Shown: piece after piece, positions 44,664 through 53,355 of the stretch
How the letters are laid out: each line of letters starts with the position of its first letter
Numbering within the stretch: the stretch's first letter is position 1
Source: an uncultured Collinsella sp.
GTDB lineage: Bacteria > Actinomycetota > Coriobacteriia > Coriobacteriales > Coriobacteriaceae
Direction of reading: 5' to 3'
Assembly: GCA_905197665.1 (NCBI GenBank)
Contig: CAJJZP010000013.1
Coordinates: forward strand, 1 to 64,000
Length of the DNA: 64,000 bases
Program-made: the position numbers and the translations under genes
Notes under the pieces: model-generated
Database searches by the model: none
What the model was told of the DNA's origin: nothing
Seen by the model: the letters and a program-made list of their open reading frames with translations, nothing else

Positions 44664-44742
44664 GCTATCTACCTGCGGTTTTGTCGGAGCGAAATTTGTT
44701 GTGGTTGGAGGTGGGCGGTTAAACGTAGTAAATAGGCATAGT
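44664..44742. repeat. Dispersed element, right half (copy 2 of the 35171 repeat)
   Basis: TCTACCTGCGGTTTT, GCGAAATT, TGGTTG and GGTTAAACGTAGTA occur in the same order and spacing as in 35236-35308. Only the right half is recognisable. The remaining sequence to the pdxY start (44743-44925) holds no ORF and presumably the pdxY promoter. Confidence 0.65.
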
Positions 44743-44925
44743 TTTGAAATGGCACTATATGAGTAGTATCAACTAGGCCGTTATGGAGCAAACAGTCCCC
44801 ATTTCCGAAACCTATCCGCAACAATGCGCTCTTCGCGACCCTAGCGGCCGCTCACGATGCCTCCTGCGCTACACTTAGTCGCACTGTGGTGCTGCCGCGC
44901 CGCACCCGAAACAAGGGAGACCCTC

Positions 44926-45750
44926 ATGAAGAACACTCAGCTGCTGCTGATCAACGATATGTGCGGTTACGGCAAAGTCGCGCTTTCCGCCATGCTGCCG
45001 GTGCTGTCGCACATGGGTTACCGTATCCACAATCTGCCGACGGCACTTGTGTCCGATACGCTCAACTATCCCAAGTTCTACATCCACGACACCACGGAGT
45101 ACGTGCGTCAGAGTCTTGCCATCTGGGAAGAGCTCGGCTTTGAGTTCGACGCCATCTCGACCGGCTTTATCGTGACCGAGGAAGAGACGCGCATCATCTC
45201 GGACTTTTGCCACCGCCGCGCGCAAAAGGGCACCAAGGTGTTCGTCGACCCCATCATGGGCGACAACGGCAAGCTCTATGCCGGTGTGCCCGAGTCCACG
45301 ATTGGCCTTATGCGGCACCTGCTGGAGTGCGCAGACTACGCGGTGCCCAACTACACCGAGGCCTGTCTGCTCACCGATACGCCTATTGCAGAACAGATCA
45401 CGCCCGATGAGGCCCGCGCCCTTGTGGACGCCGTGCGCGAGCTGGGTGCCAAGTCGGTGGTCATTACGAGCGCCGTGGTCAATGGCACGAACGCGGTTAT
45501 CGGTTATGATCATGTGGCGGGGGAGTACTTCACGATTCCATTTGAGCTCATTCCGGTCTATTTCCCGGGCACGGGCGACACGTTTTCGGCGGTGCTTATG
45601 GGTCGCGTGATGAGCGGTTGGACGCTTCAGCGCGCCACGGCCGACGCCATGCGCGTGGTGGCCGAGCTCATCGAGCGCAATGCCGACCAAGAGGACAAGT
45701 CGGCCGGCCTGCCCATCGAGGCCTGCCTGGATGTGATTGACCATGAGTAA
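44926..45750 (+). CDS. pdxY: Pyridoxal/pyridoxamine kinase
   Basis: This 274-residue ribokinase-fold enzyme phosphorylates vitamin B6 forms in the salvage route to pyridoxal phosphate. It begins LLLINDMCGYGKVALSAMLP, has VFVDPIMGDNGKLY and VPNYTEACLLTD in the middle and the anion-hole motif YFPGTGDTFSAVLMGRVM with its catalytic Asp. The ATG at 44926 follows GGGAGACCC. Its last codons overlap the next gene by 8 bases. Confidence 0.92.
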   Translation: MKNTQLLLINDMCGYGKVALSAMLPVLSHMGYRIHNLPTALVSDTLNYPKFYIHDTTEYVRQSLAIWEELGFEFDAISTGFIVTEEETRIISDFCHRRAQKGTKVFVDPIMGDNGKLYAGVPESTIGLMRHLLECADYAVPNYTEACLLTDTPIAEQITPDEARALVDAVRELGAKSVVITSAVVNGTNAVIGYDHVAGEYFTIPFELIPVYFPGTGDTFSAVLMGRVMSGWTLQRATADAMRVVAELIERNADQEDKSAGLPIEACLDVIDHE

Positions 45751-46072
45751 CGCTGGCGAGGGCGGCGTCAAGCCTGCGGGCGAGAACAAGCCGCTCGGCG
45801 CGCCGCGTGGCAAGCGTCCGCGTATCCGCGTGAGCTGCGTGGACCAGCTGGGTGCGTGTCGCTGCCACCATGGTCACAAGCCGGGCGACGTCTTTGACTT
45901 CGACCGAGACCGCGGCAAGATGTGCGCCATGGCCTGCCATGTGGGCTTTCCCTATATTGATATCCTGCGCTATGGCGGAACCGTGCCTGGCAACGAGCCT
46001 GGAACGGCAAAGTTCTGCTGCCCCGAGGTCGATACGCTGAACGTCTGGCTTGCCGAGATCGTTGACGAGTAG
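45743..46072 (+). CDS. TIGR04076 family protein (cysteine-rich, unknown function)
   Basis: The 109-residue protein carries the TIGR04076 pattern: CxxxxxxCHHGHKPGDVF, then GKMCAMACHVGFPYIDILRY and a late FCCPE. Several Cys residues could bind metal. Function is not known for the family. The ATG overlaps the pdxY stop (ATGAGTAA), so the two are translationally coupled; in the same organism the protein may have a role linked to B6 or redox metabolism, which is speculation. A large hairpin follows at 46077. Confidence 0.8.
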   Translation: MSNAGEGGVKPAGENKPLGAPRGKRPRIRVSCVDQLGACRCHHGHKPGDVFDFDRDRGKMCAMACHVGFPYIDILRYGGTVPGNEPGTAKFCCPEVDTLNVWLAEIVDE

Positions 46073-46076
46073 TTGG

Positions 46077-46136
46077 GCGTGGATTTTCTCCCGTTTAGAG
46101 CGCGCTTGAACGCTCAAAGTGGGAGAAAAACCACGC
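46077..46136 (+). terminator. Large hairpin after the TIGR04076 gene
   Basis: GCGTGGATTTTCTCCC (46077-46092) pairs with GGGAGAAAAACCACGC (46121-46136) at 15 of 16 positions, with an inner pairing of AGAGCG to CGCTCA. It has no T-run after it. It starts 4 bases past the stop and may act as a terminator or mRNA end stabiliser. Confidence 0.6.
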
Positions 46137-46270
46137 TCGATTTGTATATGGGAATTCCGACTTCGCTTATGCCTATGCTTAGGCGTTGTCGTCGTTGTTC
46201 TGTGCGCGAGCAAGGTCAAATTTCTGCATTTCATCCGATTTGCGGCTCTAAAAACTCTGCATTTCATCGA

Positions 46271-46717
46271 TTACAACTGCTCGAGCATAGCAGTGCAACC
46301 GTCGAGCACGTCGCGGTAGGTGGCATCGAAGTTGCCGGTGTACCAGGGATCGGCCACGTCGCCGGGGCGCTCGGTCCAATCGAGCAAGCGCGTAATCTTG
46401 TCGTCGGGGTCGTCGCCAAAGATGCGACGCAGGCCGCGCGCGTTCTCAGCATCCATATAGACAATGTGATCCCAGTCGCCATACTCCGCGCGACGCACCT
46501 GGCGCGCGCGATGGGCAACGACGGGAATCCCGACTTCGCGCAGCTTGGCGACCGTGCCATGATGCGGCGGGTTGCCAATCTCTTCAGTTGAGGTCGCCGC
46601 GGAATCGATGACAAACTCCGCCTCGCGCCCAGCGCGGCGCACGAGCTCGGTAAACACCGACTCGGCCATCGTCGAGCGACAGATGTTGCCGTAGCAGATA
46701 AACAGTACGCGTTGCAT
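46271..46717 (-). CDS. Low-molecular-weight protein tyrosine phosphatase
   Basis: The 148-residue cytoplasmic phosphatase has the P-loop CX5R motif right at the start (VLFICYGNICRSTMAESVF), nucleophile Cys and Arg present, and the general-acid Asp in VADPWYTGNFDATY. Family members reverse tyrosine phosphorylation, often on regulators of polysaccharide synthesis. The ATG at 46717 is used because the P-loop must lie near the N-terminus. It is convergent with the TIGR04076 gene. Confidence 0.93.
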   Translation of the reverse strand: MQRVLFICYGNICRSTMAESVFTELVRRAGREAEFVIDSAATSTEEIGNPPHHGTVAKLREVGIPVVAHRARQVRRAEYGDWDHIVYMDAENARGLRRIFGDDPDDKITRLLDWTERPGDVADPWYTGNFDATYRDVLDGCTAMLEQL

Positions 46718-46774
46718 ATGCGGTTTCCTTTCGATCGTCATCATCGAGCTCGAGTATCGCATCTACGCCTGCGC

Positions 46775-48010
46775 CTACGCCCTCGCCCGCTTGCGCTCCC
46801 AGCGAGCCAACTTAATCGTCACCAGCGTGAGCGCCCAGGCCACAAGCGAGAACGCGGCGCCCACGGCACCCACGTACGCAATGCCAGCGCTGCTCACAAC
46901 GGCGCCGCCTACCGCGGTGCCAAACGAGATACCGACGTTAAACGCCATGGGCTCAACCGAACTTGCGAGTACCATCGACTTGGGATGGCGGCTGCGTGCC
47001 ACGTCCATAAAGTGCGTGATGCATGAGACCGAGAACAGGTACATGAGCATCGCCAGGCTAAAGACAAAGACCAGCGCGAGCGGCATAGTGCCGCCTACAG
47101 CAAACAACCCGAGTAACGCCGCAGCCTGCAGCACAAACGTCACAAGCAGCGCCTTCATGCCAAAGCGCGCATCAATCCATCCGCCCAGGATATTCGAGAT
47201 CAGGCAAAACACGCCGTAGGCCATAAGCGTGGTACTGGCTTCGACCGTGCCCATGCCCAGCACCTGCTCAAGATAAGGCGTCACGTAGCCGTAGAACACA
47301 TAGACCGAGCCCACGCCAAATAAAAAGATGAGCATGCCGGTGATGATGCTCGGCTCGCGCAGCAGCCCCGCCTGTTCGCGGAAGGTGGCGGGTTCATCGG
47401 TCTGCCCGGCGCGAGGCATAAACGCCACGAGCGCTCCGCATATCAAAACGGCAAAGGTCAGCGTACCGTACATGGCCACGTGCCAGTCGAGCGTGTCGGC
47501 CACAAACTTGCCAATCGAGGTCACAAAGACCATCGCCACGGAAAACGCGCCGTACACGACCGAGATGGCAAGCGAAGTTTGCTGCGGGGACAGCAGCTCG
47601 GGGATGTACGTCACGCCCACGGCGAGCAGTGCGCCCGAGACGGATCCCAGGACAATGCGCGAGATAAACAGTACCTGGAAGTTGGGCGCCAACGCCATGA
47701 CCAGATTGCCGAGCACAAAGATAATGCTGTAGCACACGAGCAGCTGGTAACGACGGAAGCGCCCCGTGCTGAGCGCAAGCACCGGCGTCGCGATGGCGTA
47801 GACCAGTGCAAAAACGCTGATGAGCTGGCCCGCAGCGGCAAGCGATATGCCGAGTTCCGTCGCCAAGTCACTTTCGATGCCGATGACCACGAACTCGGAG
47901 CAGCCGAGCGAGAATCCCAGCAGCACGAGCAGCGCTAGGCAGAGCCTGGTGCGCGCGGGGGAGAGCGCGGCGGCGGTTGACTTACTTTTAGGCGTGGTTG
48001 CGGCGGTCAA
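46775..48010 (-). CDS. MFS transporter, sugar-efflux/AraJ-like (DHA1) family
   Basis: This protein of about 411 residues has twelve helices. LLGFSLGCSEFVVIGIESDL in helix 1 and YAIATPVLALSTGRFRRYQL in the loop after helix 2 match the AraJ/SotB/NepI group, which exports sugars, nucleosides or drugs. No ATG lies near the expected start. TTG at 48010 is chosen because GGAG lies 8 bases upstream; GTG at 48019 is the alternative but touches that site. A CAAAGGG-family palindrome lies upstream at 48068. Confidence 0.85.
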   Translation of the reverse strand: MTAATTPKSKSTAAALSPARTRLCLALLVLLGFSLGCSEFVVIGIESDLATELGISLAAAGQLISVFALVYAIATPVLALSTGRFRRYQLLVCYSIIFVLGNLVMALAPNFQVLFISRIVLGSVSGALLAVGVTYIPELLSPQQTSLAISVVYGAFSVAMVFVTSIGKFVADTLDWHVAMYGTLTFAVLICGALVAFMPRAGQTDEPATFREQAGLLREPSIITGMLIFLFGVGSVYVFYGYVTPYLEQVLGMGTVEASTTLMAYGVFCLISNILGGWIDARFGMKALLVTFVLQAAALLGLFAVGGTMPLALVFVFSLAMLMYLFSVSCITHFMDVARSRHPKSMVLASSVEPMAFNVGISFGTAVGGAVVSSAGIAYVGAVGAAFSLVAWALTLVTIKLARWERKRARA

Positions 48011-48067
48011 GGTTGTCACTCCAATGTCGCATGAATAAGCGGGATTCAATCCCTGCAACTCTAACAG

Positions 48068-48100
48068 AATGCGACAAAGGGGCAGTCCCTTTGTCGCATT
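48068..48100. repeat. Intergenic palindrome, CAAAGGG family (copy C)
   Basis: AATGCGACAAAGGG pairs perfectly with its complement (14 bp) around loop GCAGT. Here the second outer pair is C-G where copies A and B have T-A, and the stem is still perfect. It lies between divergent genes, so it is not simply a terminator. Confidence 0.85.
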
Positions 48101-48270
48101 GCGCTGCCAGCCAGTCGACCAAACCGTCACAACATTCGATGAAAATCTCGAAAACGAGGAAAAGCGTCGAATGTTGTGACGGTTTTCCTGTCTGTGCCGG
48201 CGAGCTCCAGCGCCGTCTGGGGGTATAAGGCTAGCAAGTGTTTATTTGCGAGGCCAAGGGGGCGCCCCGT

Positions 48271-49140
48271 ATGGATATCGATAACTTTGAATGGTGGTAT
48301 AGCGAGGGCGAGGCTCCGGACGAGGAGTGGGACGAGCCCGCGCCGCGTGACGTGTCGAGCGACGAGGACGAGACCGGCAGCGATGCTGCTGTCGAGCCTG
48401 ACGCCGCCTCCGATGCCGCCGAGCCTCTGACCTTTGAGCAGGCTTGGGCCCAGGCTGAGGCCGACGAGGCAAAGGCCGATGCCACGGCCACACTGGGTGA
48501 GCCAGCCGACATGTCCATCTCGCCGGCAAAGACCCCGCAGCCGCGTCACACTATCGATCCCGACAGCACGGCATCCTTCAGCATTCTCGACGTGCCCTCG
48601 CAGGGTGCCCAGGCGCCTGCGCCCACGCATCGCCCCGATCTGGCTCGCGAGGAAGATGCGGGACGTCGCTCTCCGCTTGGCCCCATCCTTATCGCCTTTA
48701 TGGCCGGCGTTATCGCATGCTCGGTAATTGGAAACGTCTGGAGCCATGTTGAACAACAGCGCAAAGACGCCGCCAAGGTCGAGATGTCTGTCGAGCAATC
48801 GCTCAGCCGCACGCGCTCGGTGCATGTATCGGTCGAGGTCAAGGACGGCGCGACGTGGGACACCGCGCGCGGCGACAGCCAGATGCTCGTCCATATCGTG
48901 GGTCGCACGCTCAAGGGGCAAGCGATCGACGAGTACCAATACGTCAATTCCGAAGGTGACGGCATCGAGCTCAAGCCCGGCGACTACGAGCTCACGGTCG
49001 ATGAGCCGCCCGTCGCCACCGACGGCACGCGTTACCGTGCCTCAAAGCGCATGGTTCCGGTGAGTTTTAATTCACAGGCGCCCGATACGGTCGATAGCAC
49101 GCCGCAGGGCGGGTTTGACCTTTACGCTATTGCTCAATAA
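48271..49140 (+). CDS. Membrane protein of unknown function with acidic N-terminus
   Basis: I do not recognise this 289-residue protein. Residues 1 to about 125 are acidic, Ala/Glu/Asp-rich and probably disordered (WWYSEGEAPDEEWDEPAP). One membrane helix (GPILIAFMAGVIACSVIGNV) lies near residue 140. The C-terminal 140 residues look like a small extracytoplasmic beta domain (VHVSVEVKDGATWD, GIELKPGDYELTVDEPP) ending GGFDLYAIAQ. The layout, with a long acidic cytoplasmic tail and one helix, resembles anchored regulatory or cell-division accessory proteins, but there is no motif to support a role. The ATG at 48271 is chosen at the start of the conserved-looking MDIDNFEWWY; the ribosome site is weak. 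Confidence 0.7.
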   Translation: MDIDNFEWWYSEGEAPDEEWDEPAPRDVSSDEDETGSDAAVEPDAASDAAEPLTFEQAWAQAEADEAKADATATLGEPADMSISPAKTPQPRHTIDPDSTASFSILDVPSQGAQAPAPTHRPDLAREEDAGRRSPLGPILIAFMAGVIACSVIGNVWSHVEQQRKDAAKVEMSVEQSLSRTRSVHVSVEVKDGATWDTARGDSQMLVHIVGRTLKGQAIDEYQYVNSEGDGIELKPGDYELTVDEPPVATDGTRYRASKRMVPVSFNSQAPDTVDSTPQGGFDLYAIAQ

Positions 49141-49219
49141 CTGCACCTGTCGCTCAACCCCGCCGCCAAGAGTGGGACAATAGCCCTCGACACCGTTGTT
49201 TACTATTGGAGGAAGTAGC

Positions 49220-50113
49220 ATGTCCACCGTCACTACCATCAAGCGCGGCGGCCTCACCGCGGCCATCGATTCCATGGGCGCCCAGCTCACGAGTCTTGCC
49301 CTCAACGGCAACGAGTATCTGTGGCAGGGCGACCCCGCCTTTTGGGGCAAGCACGCGCCCATCCTGTTCCCCATTGTGGGCTCGCTGCGCAACAACACGG
49401 CAACATCTGCGGCCGGCACCTGCGAGATGCCGCGCCACGGACTCGCGCGCATCGTCGAGCACAAGTTGGTCGAGGTTTCGGAGGACGGCTCCTCGGTAAC
49501 GTACGAGATCACTGACACGCCCGAGTCGCTCAAGGCGTTCCCGTTCCACTTTAAGCTCAACATGATCTATGCCCTGACCGGCGACGCCACGCTCACGCAG
49601 ACCTTTGCCGTCACCAACACCGGCGACGTGGCCCTGCCGTTCTCGGTGGGCGGTCATCCTGCATTCAACGTGCCCGCCCCCGGTGCCGAAGACGAGGCGT
49701 TCGAGGATTACGAGCTGGCGTTTACCGAGGCTTGGACTAACGAGGCCCCCATCATCACGCCCGACGGTCTTATGACGTTCGAGGGCAGCTACAAGGCTCC
49801 CGATAACTCGGACGTGCTGCCCATCACGCACCGCAGCTTCGATAACGATGCCATCATGTTCACCGATGTCCCGGGTTCCACGCTCACGCTGCGCGGCCGC
49901 AAGTCGGGCCACGGCGTCAAGATCGACTTTGAGGGCTTTAAGTACATCGGCGTGTGGTCTGCCGCCAACGACGCCCCGTTTGTGGCGCTCGAGCCCTGGA
50001 CCGGCCACACCACCATGGACACCGAGGACGACGTCTTTGAGCACAAGGTCAACACCATTACCTTGGCACCGGGTGAGACGGACGTTCGCAGCTTTAGCGT
50101 TACCCTGCTCTAG
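49220..50113 (+). CDS. Aldose 1-epimerase family protein
   Basis: The 297-residue protein has the galactose-mutarotase-like fold: RGGLTAAIDSMGAQLTSLAL, WQGDPAFWGKHAPILFPIVG with the family Arg/His region, HGLARIVEHKLVEV, and VGGHPAFNVP with the catalytic His. It belongs to the YeaD/LacX-like group acting on hexose or hexose-6-phosphate anomers. Ribosome site GGAGGAAG. A structured intergenic element follows directly. Confidence 0.9.
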   Translation: MSTVTTIKRGGLTAAIDSMGAQLTSLALNGNEYLWQGDPAFWGKHAPILFPIVGSLRNNTATSAAGTCEMPRHGLARIVEHKLVEVSEDGSSVTYEITDTPESLKAFPFHFKLNMIYALTGDATLTQTFAVTNTGDVALPFSVGGHPAFNVPAPGAEDEAFEDYELAFTEAWTNEAPIITPDGLMTFEGSYKAPDNSDVLPITHRSFDNDAIMFTDVPGSTLTLRGRKSGHGVKIDFEGFKYIGVWSAANDAPFVALEPWTGHTTMDTEDDVFEHKVNTITLAPGETDVRSFSVTLL

Positions 50114-50121
50114 AGGTTCCG

Positions 50122-50255
50122 CCGTTCTAACGAACGACGGACCGGTCGACGCTGCGCGCCACCCAGAGCGACAATTTGTCATTCAAAAGGCAAGGCATGA
50201 CCAGAAGGTCTATGCCTTGCCTTTTTCATGCTAACTTGTTCGCTCTGGGTGGCGC
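50122..50255 (+). repeat. Structured intergenic element, TCGAYGCTGC family (copy 3)
   Basis: A short hairpin (CGTTC-TAAC-GAACG) leads into GGTCGACGCTGCGCGCCACC. The second stem GCGCCACCCAGAGCG (50156-50170) pairs perfectly with 50241-50255. Inside it a terminator-like hairpin (AAGGCAAGGCAT ... ATGCCTTGCCTTTTTC, 50188-50227) is inserted. The stem bases differ from the copy at 56069 but pairing is kept. It starts 8 bases after the epimerase stop. Confidence 0.7.
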
Positions 50256-50393
50256 CCGCTGGCATTGCCAAAACATCGACGCTCCCAATGACTACCGTGT
50301 GTCTATTAATTTTTCGAGCTTGTGCTGCGCTGCTGGTCGCTGGCGTATATCCTGTTAAGTCGTCAGCATACGATTCAACAGGGAAGGCAGATT

Positions 50394-51320
50394 ATGCATT
50401 CTCCCCATCAACGCGACGCGCAGGCCCAGCCGGTGTGCAGTCGTCGCATCTTCCTGGGTAGCGCTCTCGCTGCGAGTGCTTCCGTCGTCGCCGGCGCGCT
50501 TGCCGGCTGCCAGCGCCCGTCCACGCTCAAGGTGGTCCAGACCACCACGGGCGGCGGTCGCGACGACCTATCCGATTCCGTGATCGGCAAGGACAAGATC
50601 CGTATTGGCATGGAGGCGGCCTACGCCCCATACAACTGGCAGGTCTCCGAGGCCAGCGAGTACACCATCCCCATCGACAACGTGCAGGGCGCTTACGCCG
50701 ACGGCTACGACGTGCAGATCGCCAAGATTGTCTGCAAGGCCCTCGGCGGCGAGCCCGTTGCCGTCAAGCAGAGCTTCTCGGGCCTCATTGATTCGCTCAA
50801 CAACGGCCAGATCGACCTTATCATCGCCGGCATGAGCGCCACGCCCGAGCGCGAGGAGTCCGTCGGCTTTTCCGATCCGTACTTTATCGGCTACTTTGGC
50901 CTGTTCGTAAAAGAGGGCTCGCCCTACCAAAACGCGACCAAGCTCAGTGACTTTAGCGGCGCCACAGTGCTCGGCCAAAAGGATACGATGCTCGATACCG
51001 TCATCGACGAGATCCCGGGCGTCGTTCACAAAAATCCGGTCGATTCGGTGCCCACGGTGTTCTCGAACCTGCTGCAGGGCACTTGCGACGCCGTGACCTA
51101 CAACACCGAAAACGAGAAGGGCTATATGGCCCAAAACCCGGGCGTCGTGCCGATTCGCTTTGCGGAGGGCGAGGGCTTTAAGCAGGAGGTTACGACAAAC
51201 GTCGGCTGCCGCAAGGGCTCGGACAAGCTGCTCAAACTTATCAATAATACGCTCAAGGGCGTCAGCCAGGAGGAGCGCGACCAGATGTGGGACGCGTGCC
51301 TCGACCGTCAGCCGGCATAG
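50394..51320 (+). CDS. Amino-acid ABC transporter substrate-binding lipoprotein
   Basis: The 308-residue extracellular solute-binding protein (family 3) has an N-terminus combining a twin-arginine (SRRIFLGSA) with a lipobox (GALAGC), so it is probably exported by Tat and lipid-anchored. The binding domain has KIRIGMEAAYAPYNWQ, DGYDVQIAKIVCKALGGEPV and IDLIIAGMSATPEREESVGF, typical of polar amino-acid binders (His, Arg, Gln). It is first in a substrate-binding, permease, ATPase operon. Confidence 0.93.
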   Translation: MHSPHQRDAQAQPVCSRRIFLGSALAASASVVAGALAGCQRPSTLKVVQTTTGGGRDDLSDSVIGKDKIRIGMEAAYAPYNWQVSEASEYTIPIDNVQGAYADGYDVQIAKIVCKALGGEPVAVKQSFSGLIDSLNNGQIDLIIAGMSATPEREESVGFSDPYFIGYFGLFVKEGSPYQNATKLSDFSGATVLGQKDTMLDTVIDEIPGVVHKNPVDSVPTVFSNLLQGTCDAVTYNTENEKGYMAQNPGVVPIRFAEGEGFKQEVTTNVGCRKGSDKLLKLINNTLKGVSQEERDQMWDACLDRQPA

Positions 51321-51329
51321 GGAGACAGC

Positions 51330-52478
51330 ATGAAAGCCATCAATCGTCTGGCCTCCTTTATCAAGGCCGACCACCGTTATGTGTATCTAGGCACGAGTGT
51401 TATCGCGGCGCTCGGGCTGGCGTTTAGCCAGCGCAACCCCACGCCGCTGAGCTTCCTGGCGCCCACGGGCGTGTTCCAGGACTGCCTCTGGGCGATTCTG
51501 TGGGCCTGGATTGTCGTATCGGCGACAGCGCTCGTCACCAAGCTCATGCATTGGAACGACTATCGCCAAAAGTCGCCGTTCGCATCTGAGCGCTTCCGTC
51601 GTAGCGTGCGCCTGGGCAGCTATGTCGTGGTTGCCATCGCGGCGATCTTCTTTATCGACCGCTGCGTCATGTCGTTTATCGACCTGGTGCAGGTGAGCAT
51701 TGTCTCGGACTCCAATCCCAGCGACTTTCTGTCGAGCTTGGTCTACATGACCTACAAGAGCAGCGACTTCTTTATCCGCGGCATCGAGATCACCATCGCG
51801 CTTGCCACCTTCGGCACCGTCATCGCCTTCTTCTTGGCGCTGCTCTTTGTATTCTTGCGCACCCAGACCTTCGATCGCGTCGACAACGACCTGGTGCGTT
51901 TCTTTAAGAGTATTGGCCGAGGCTTTGCGACCGTCTATTCCACCGTCGTGCGCGGCACGCCCATGATGGTCCAGGGCTTGCTCATCTATTACGCGGGCTT
52001 TACCGTTCTGCGCAGTATGGGCTTCGAGACCGCCCAGGCCAACCAGATCTGGAGTACCTTTACCGCGGGCCTCGTCACCATCTCGCTCAACTCTACTGCC
52101 TACATGATGGAGGTCCTGCGCGGTGGCATCGAGTCCATCGACCCCGGCCAGGCCGAGGCAGCGCGCTCGCTGGGTCTGTCGCAGTGGCAGGCCATGCGCA
52201 AAGTCGTGTTTCCCCAGGGCATTAAAAACGCGATCCCGGCGCTCACCAACGAGCTCATCATCAACATCAAGGACTCGTCGGTGCTCTCGGTCATCGGCGT
52301 GTTCGACCTCATGTACGCCACCACCACCGTCGCCGGCGTGTACTACCGCCAGATGGAGGTCTACTGCGTGGCGCTCGTGGTCTACCTGATCCTGACGTTC
52401 GTGGCAGGCCGCCTGCTCGAGGCCTTTGGCAAAAAGCTCGGTGCCGAGGCTCCGGCCACGCTGCCCAGCTCCAACTAG
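51330..52478 (+). CDS. Amino-acid ABC transporter permease
   Basis: This 382-residue membrane protein has a C-terminal HisM/GlnP-type permease domain with the coupling EAA loop [20 protein letters not shown] and [16 protein letters not shown]. The N-terminal 130 residues carry three extra hydrophobic helices ([20 protein letters not shown] and others), longer than the basic 220-residue permease. The start lies 9 bases after the binding-protein stop with GGGAGA. Confidence 0.93.
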   Translation: MKAINRLASFIKADHRYVYLGTSVIAALGLAFSQRNPTPLSFLAPTGVFQDCLWAILWAWIVVSATALVTKLMHWNDYRQKSPFASERFRRSVRLGSYVVVAIAAIFFIDRCVMSFIDLVQVSIVSDSNPSDFLSSLVYMTYKSSDFFIRGIEITIALATFGTVIAFFLALLFVFLRTQTFDRVDNDLVRFFKSIGRGFATVYSTVVRGTPMMVQGLLIYYAGFTVLRSMGFETAQANQIWSTFTAGLVTISLNSTAYMMEVLRGGIESIDPGQAEAARSLGLSQWQAMRKVVFPQGIKNAIPALTNELIINIKDSSVLSVIGVFDLMYATTTVAGVYYRQMEVYCVALVVYLILTFVAGRLLEAFGKKLGAEAPATLPSSN

Positions 52479-52500
52479 GCGCAAGACGAGGAGATTCATC

Positions 52501-53283
52501 ATGGCAGATACCGTTACTACCGGCGCTGCGGCCGCGCAAACCAAAGAGCCGCTCATCCGCGTTGAGGGCCTGCGCAAGAGCTTTGGCTCGCTCGAGGTGC
52601 TCAAGGGCATCGACCTGGCCGTTAGCCCCGGCGAGGTCGTCACCATCATCGGCGCCTCGGGCTCGGGCAAGTCGACCTTCCTGCGCTGCCTCAACCTGCT
52701 CGAGACCCCGGACGCAGGCCACATCTGGTTCCACGGCCAGGACCTCACGGCCGAGCGCTGCAACATCAACAAGCTGCGCGAGGACATCGGCATGGTGTTC
52801 CAGGGCTTTAACCTGTTCAACAACATGGATGTGCTCGACAACTGCACGCTCGCGCCCGTCACGCTCAAAAAGATGAGCAAGGCCGAGGCTGAAAAAATTG
52901 CGATGGAGCATCTGACGAGTGTGGGACTCGAAAAATTCGCGCACGCCGCCGTGGGTCGTCTGTCCGGTGGTCAAAAGCAGCGCGTGGCCATCGCTCGTGC
53001 TCTATGCATGAACCCGCAGATCATGCTGTTTGACGAGCCGACCTCAGCGCTCGACCCCGAGATCGTGGGCGAGGTGCTCGAGGTCATGCGCAAGCTCGCT
53101 GCCGACGGCATGACCATGGTCGTCGTCACGCACGAGATGGCCTTTGCCCGCACGGTGTCCGACCGCGTGGTCTTCATGGACAAGGGCGTGGTGCTCGAGG
53201 ATGCCGCGCCGGCCGAGCTCTTTGGCAACCCCAAACACCAGCGTACCCGCGAGTTCCTCTCGCGTTATCTCGAGGACAAATAA
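52501..53283 (+). CDS. Amino-acid ABC transporter ATP-binding protein
   Basis: The 260-residue ATPase has Walker [16 protein letters not shown], signature [15 protein letters not shown], Walker [15 protein letters not shown] and the switch His ([10 protein letters not shown]), all canonical for GlnQ/HisP-type proteins. It powers the importer formed with the two preceding gene products. ATG at 52501 with GAGGAG. Confidence 0.95.
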   Translation: MADTVTTGAAAAQTKEPLIRVEGLRKSFGSLEVLKGIDLAVSPGEVVTIIGASGSGKSTFLRCLNLLETPDAGHIWFHGQDLTAERCNINKLREDIGMVFQGFNLFNNMDVLDNCTLAPVTLKKMSKAEAEKIAMEHLTSVGLEKFAHAAVGRLSGGQKQRVAIARALCMNPQIMLFDEPTSALDPEIVGEVLEVMRKLAADGMTMVVVTHEMAFARTVSDRVVFMDKGVVLEDAAPAELFGNPKHQRTREFLSRYLEDK

Positions 53284-53306
53284 CCGACCGCAAACGCGTA
53301 CGTGGC

Positions 53307-53331
53307 AGGGCCGCTCCGGTGGGGCGGCCCT
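53307..53331 (+). terminator. Short hairpin between transporter and peptidase genes
   Basis: AGGGCCGC pairs with GCGGCCCT around a 9-base loop, without a T-run. It may weaken rather than stop transcription, leaving the downstream peptidase in the same unit. Confidence 0.5.
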
Positions 53332-53355
53332 CGTCATCACAATCGAAAGGATGTC

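Noticed and set aside
51387..52880. 497-residue minus-strand open frame opposite the amino-acid permease
   Set aside because: Shadow of two real transporter genes, with the low-complexity pattern of antisense high-GC frames.
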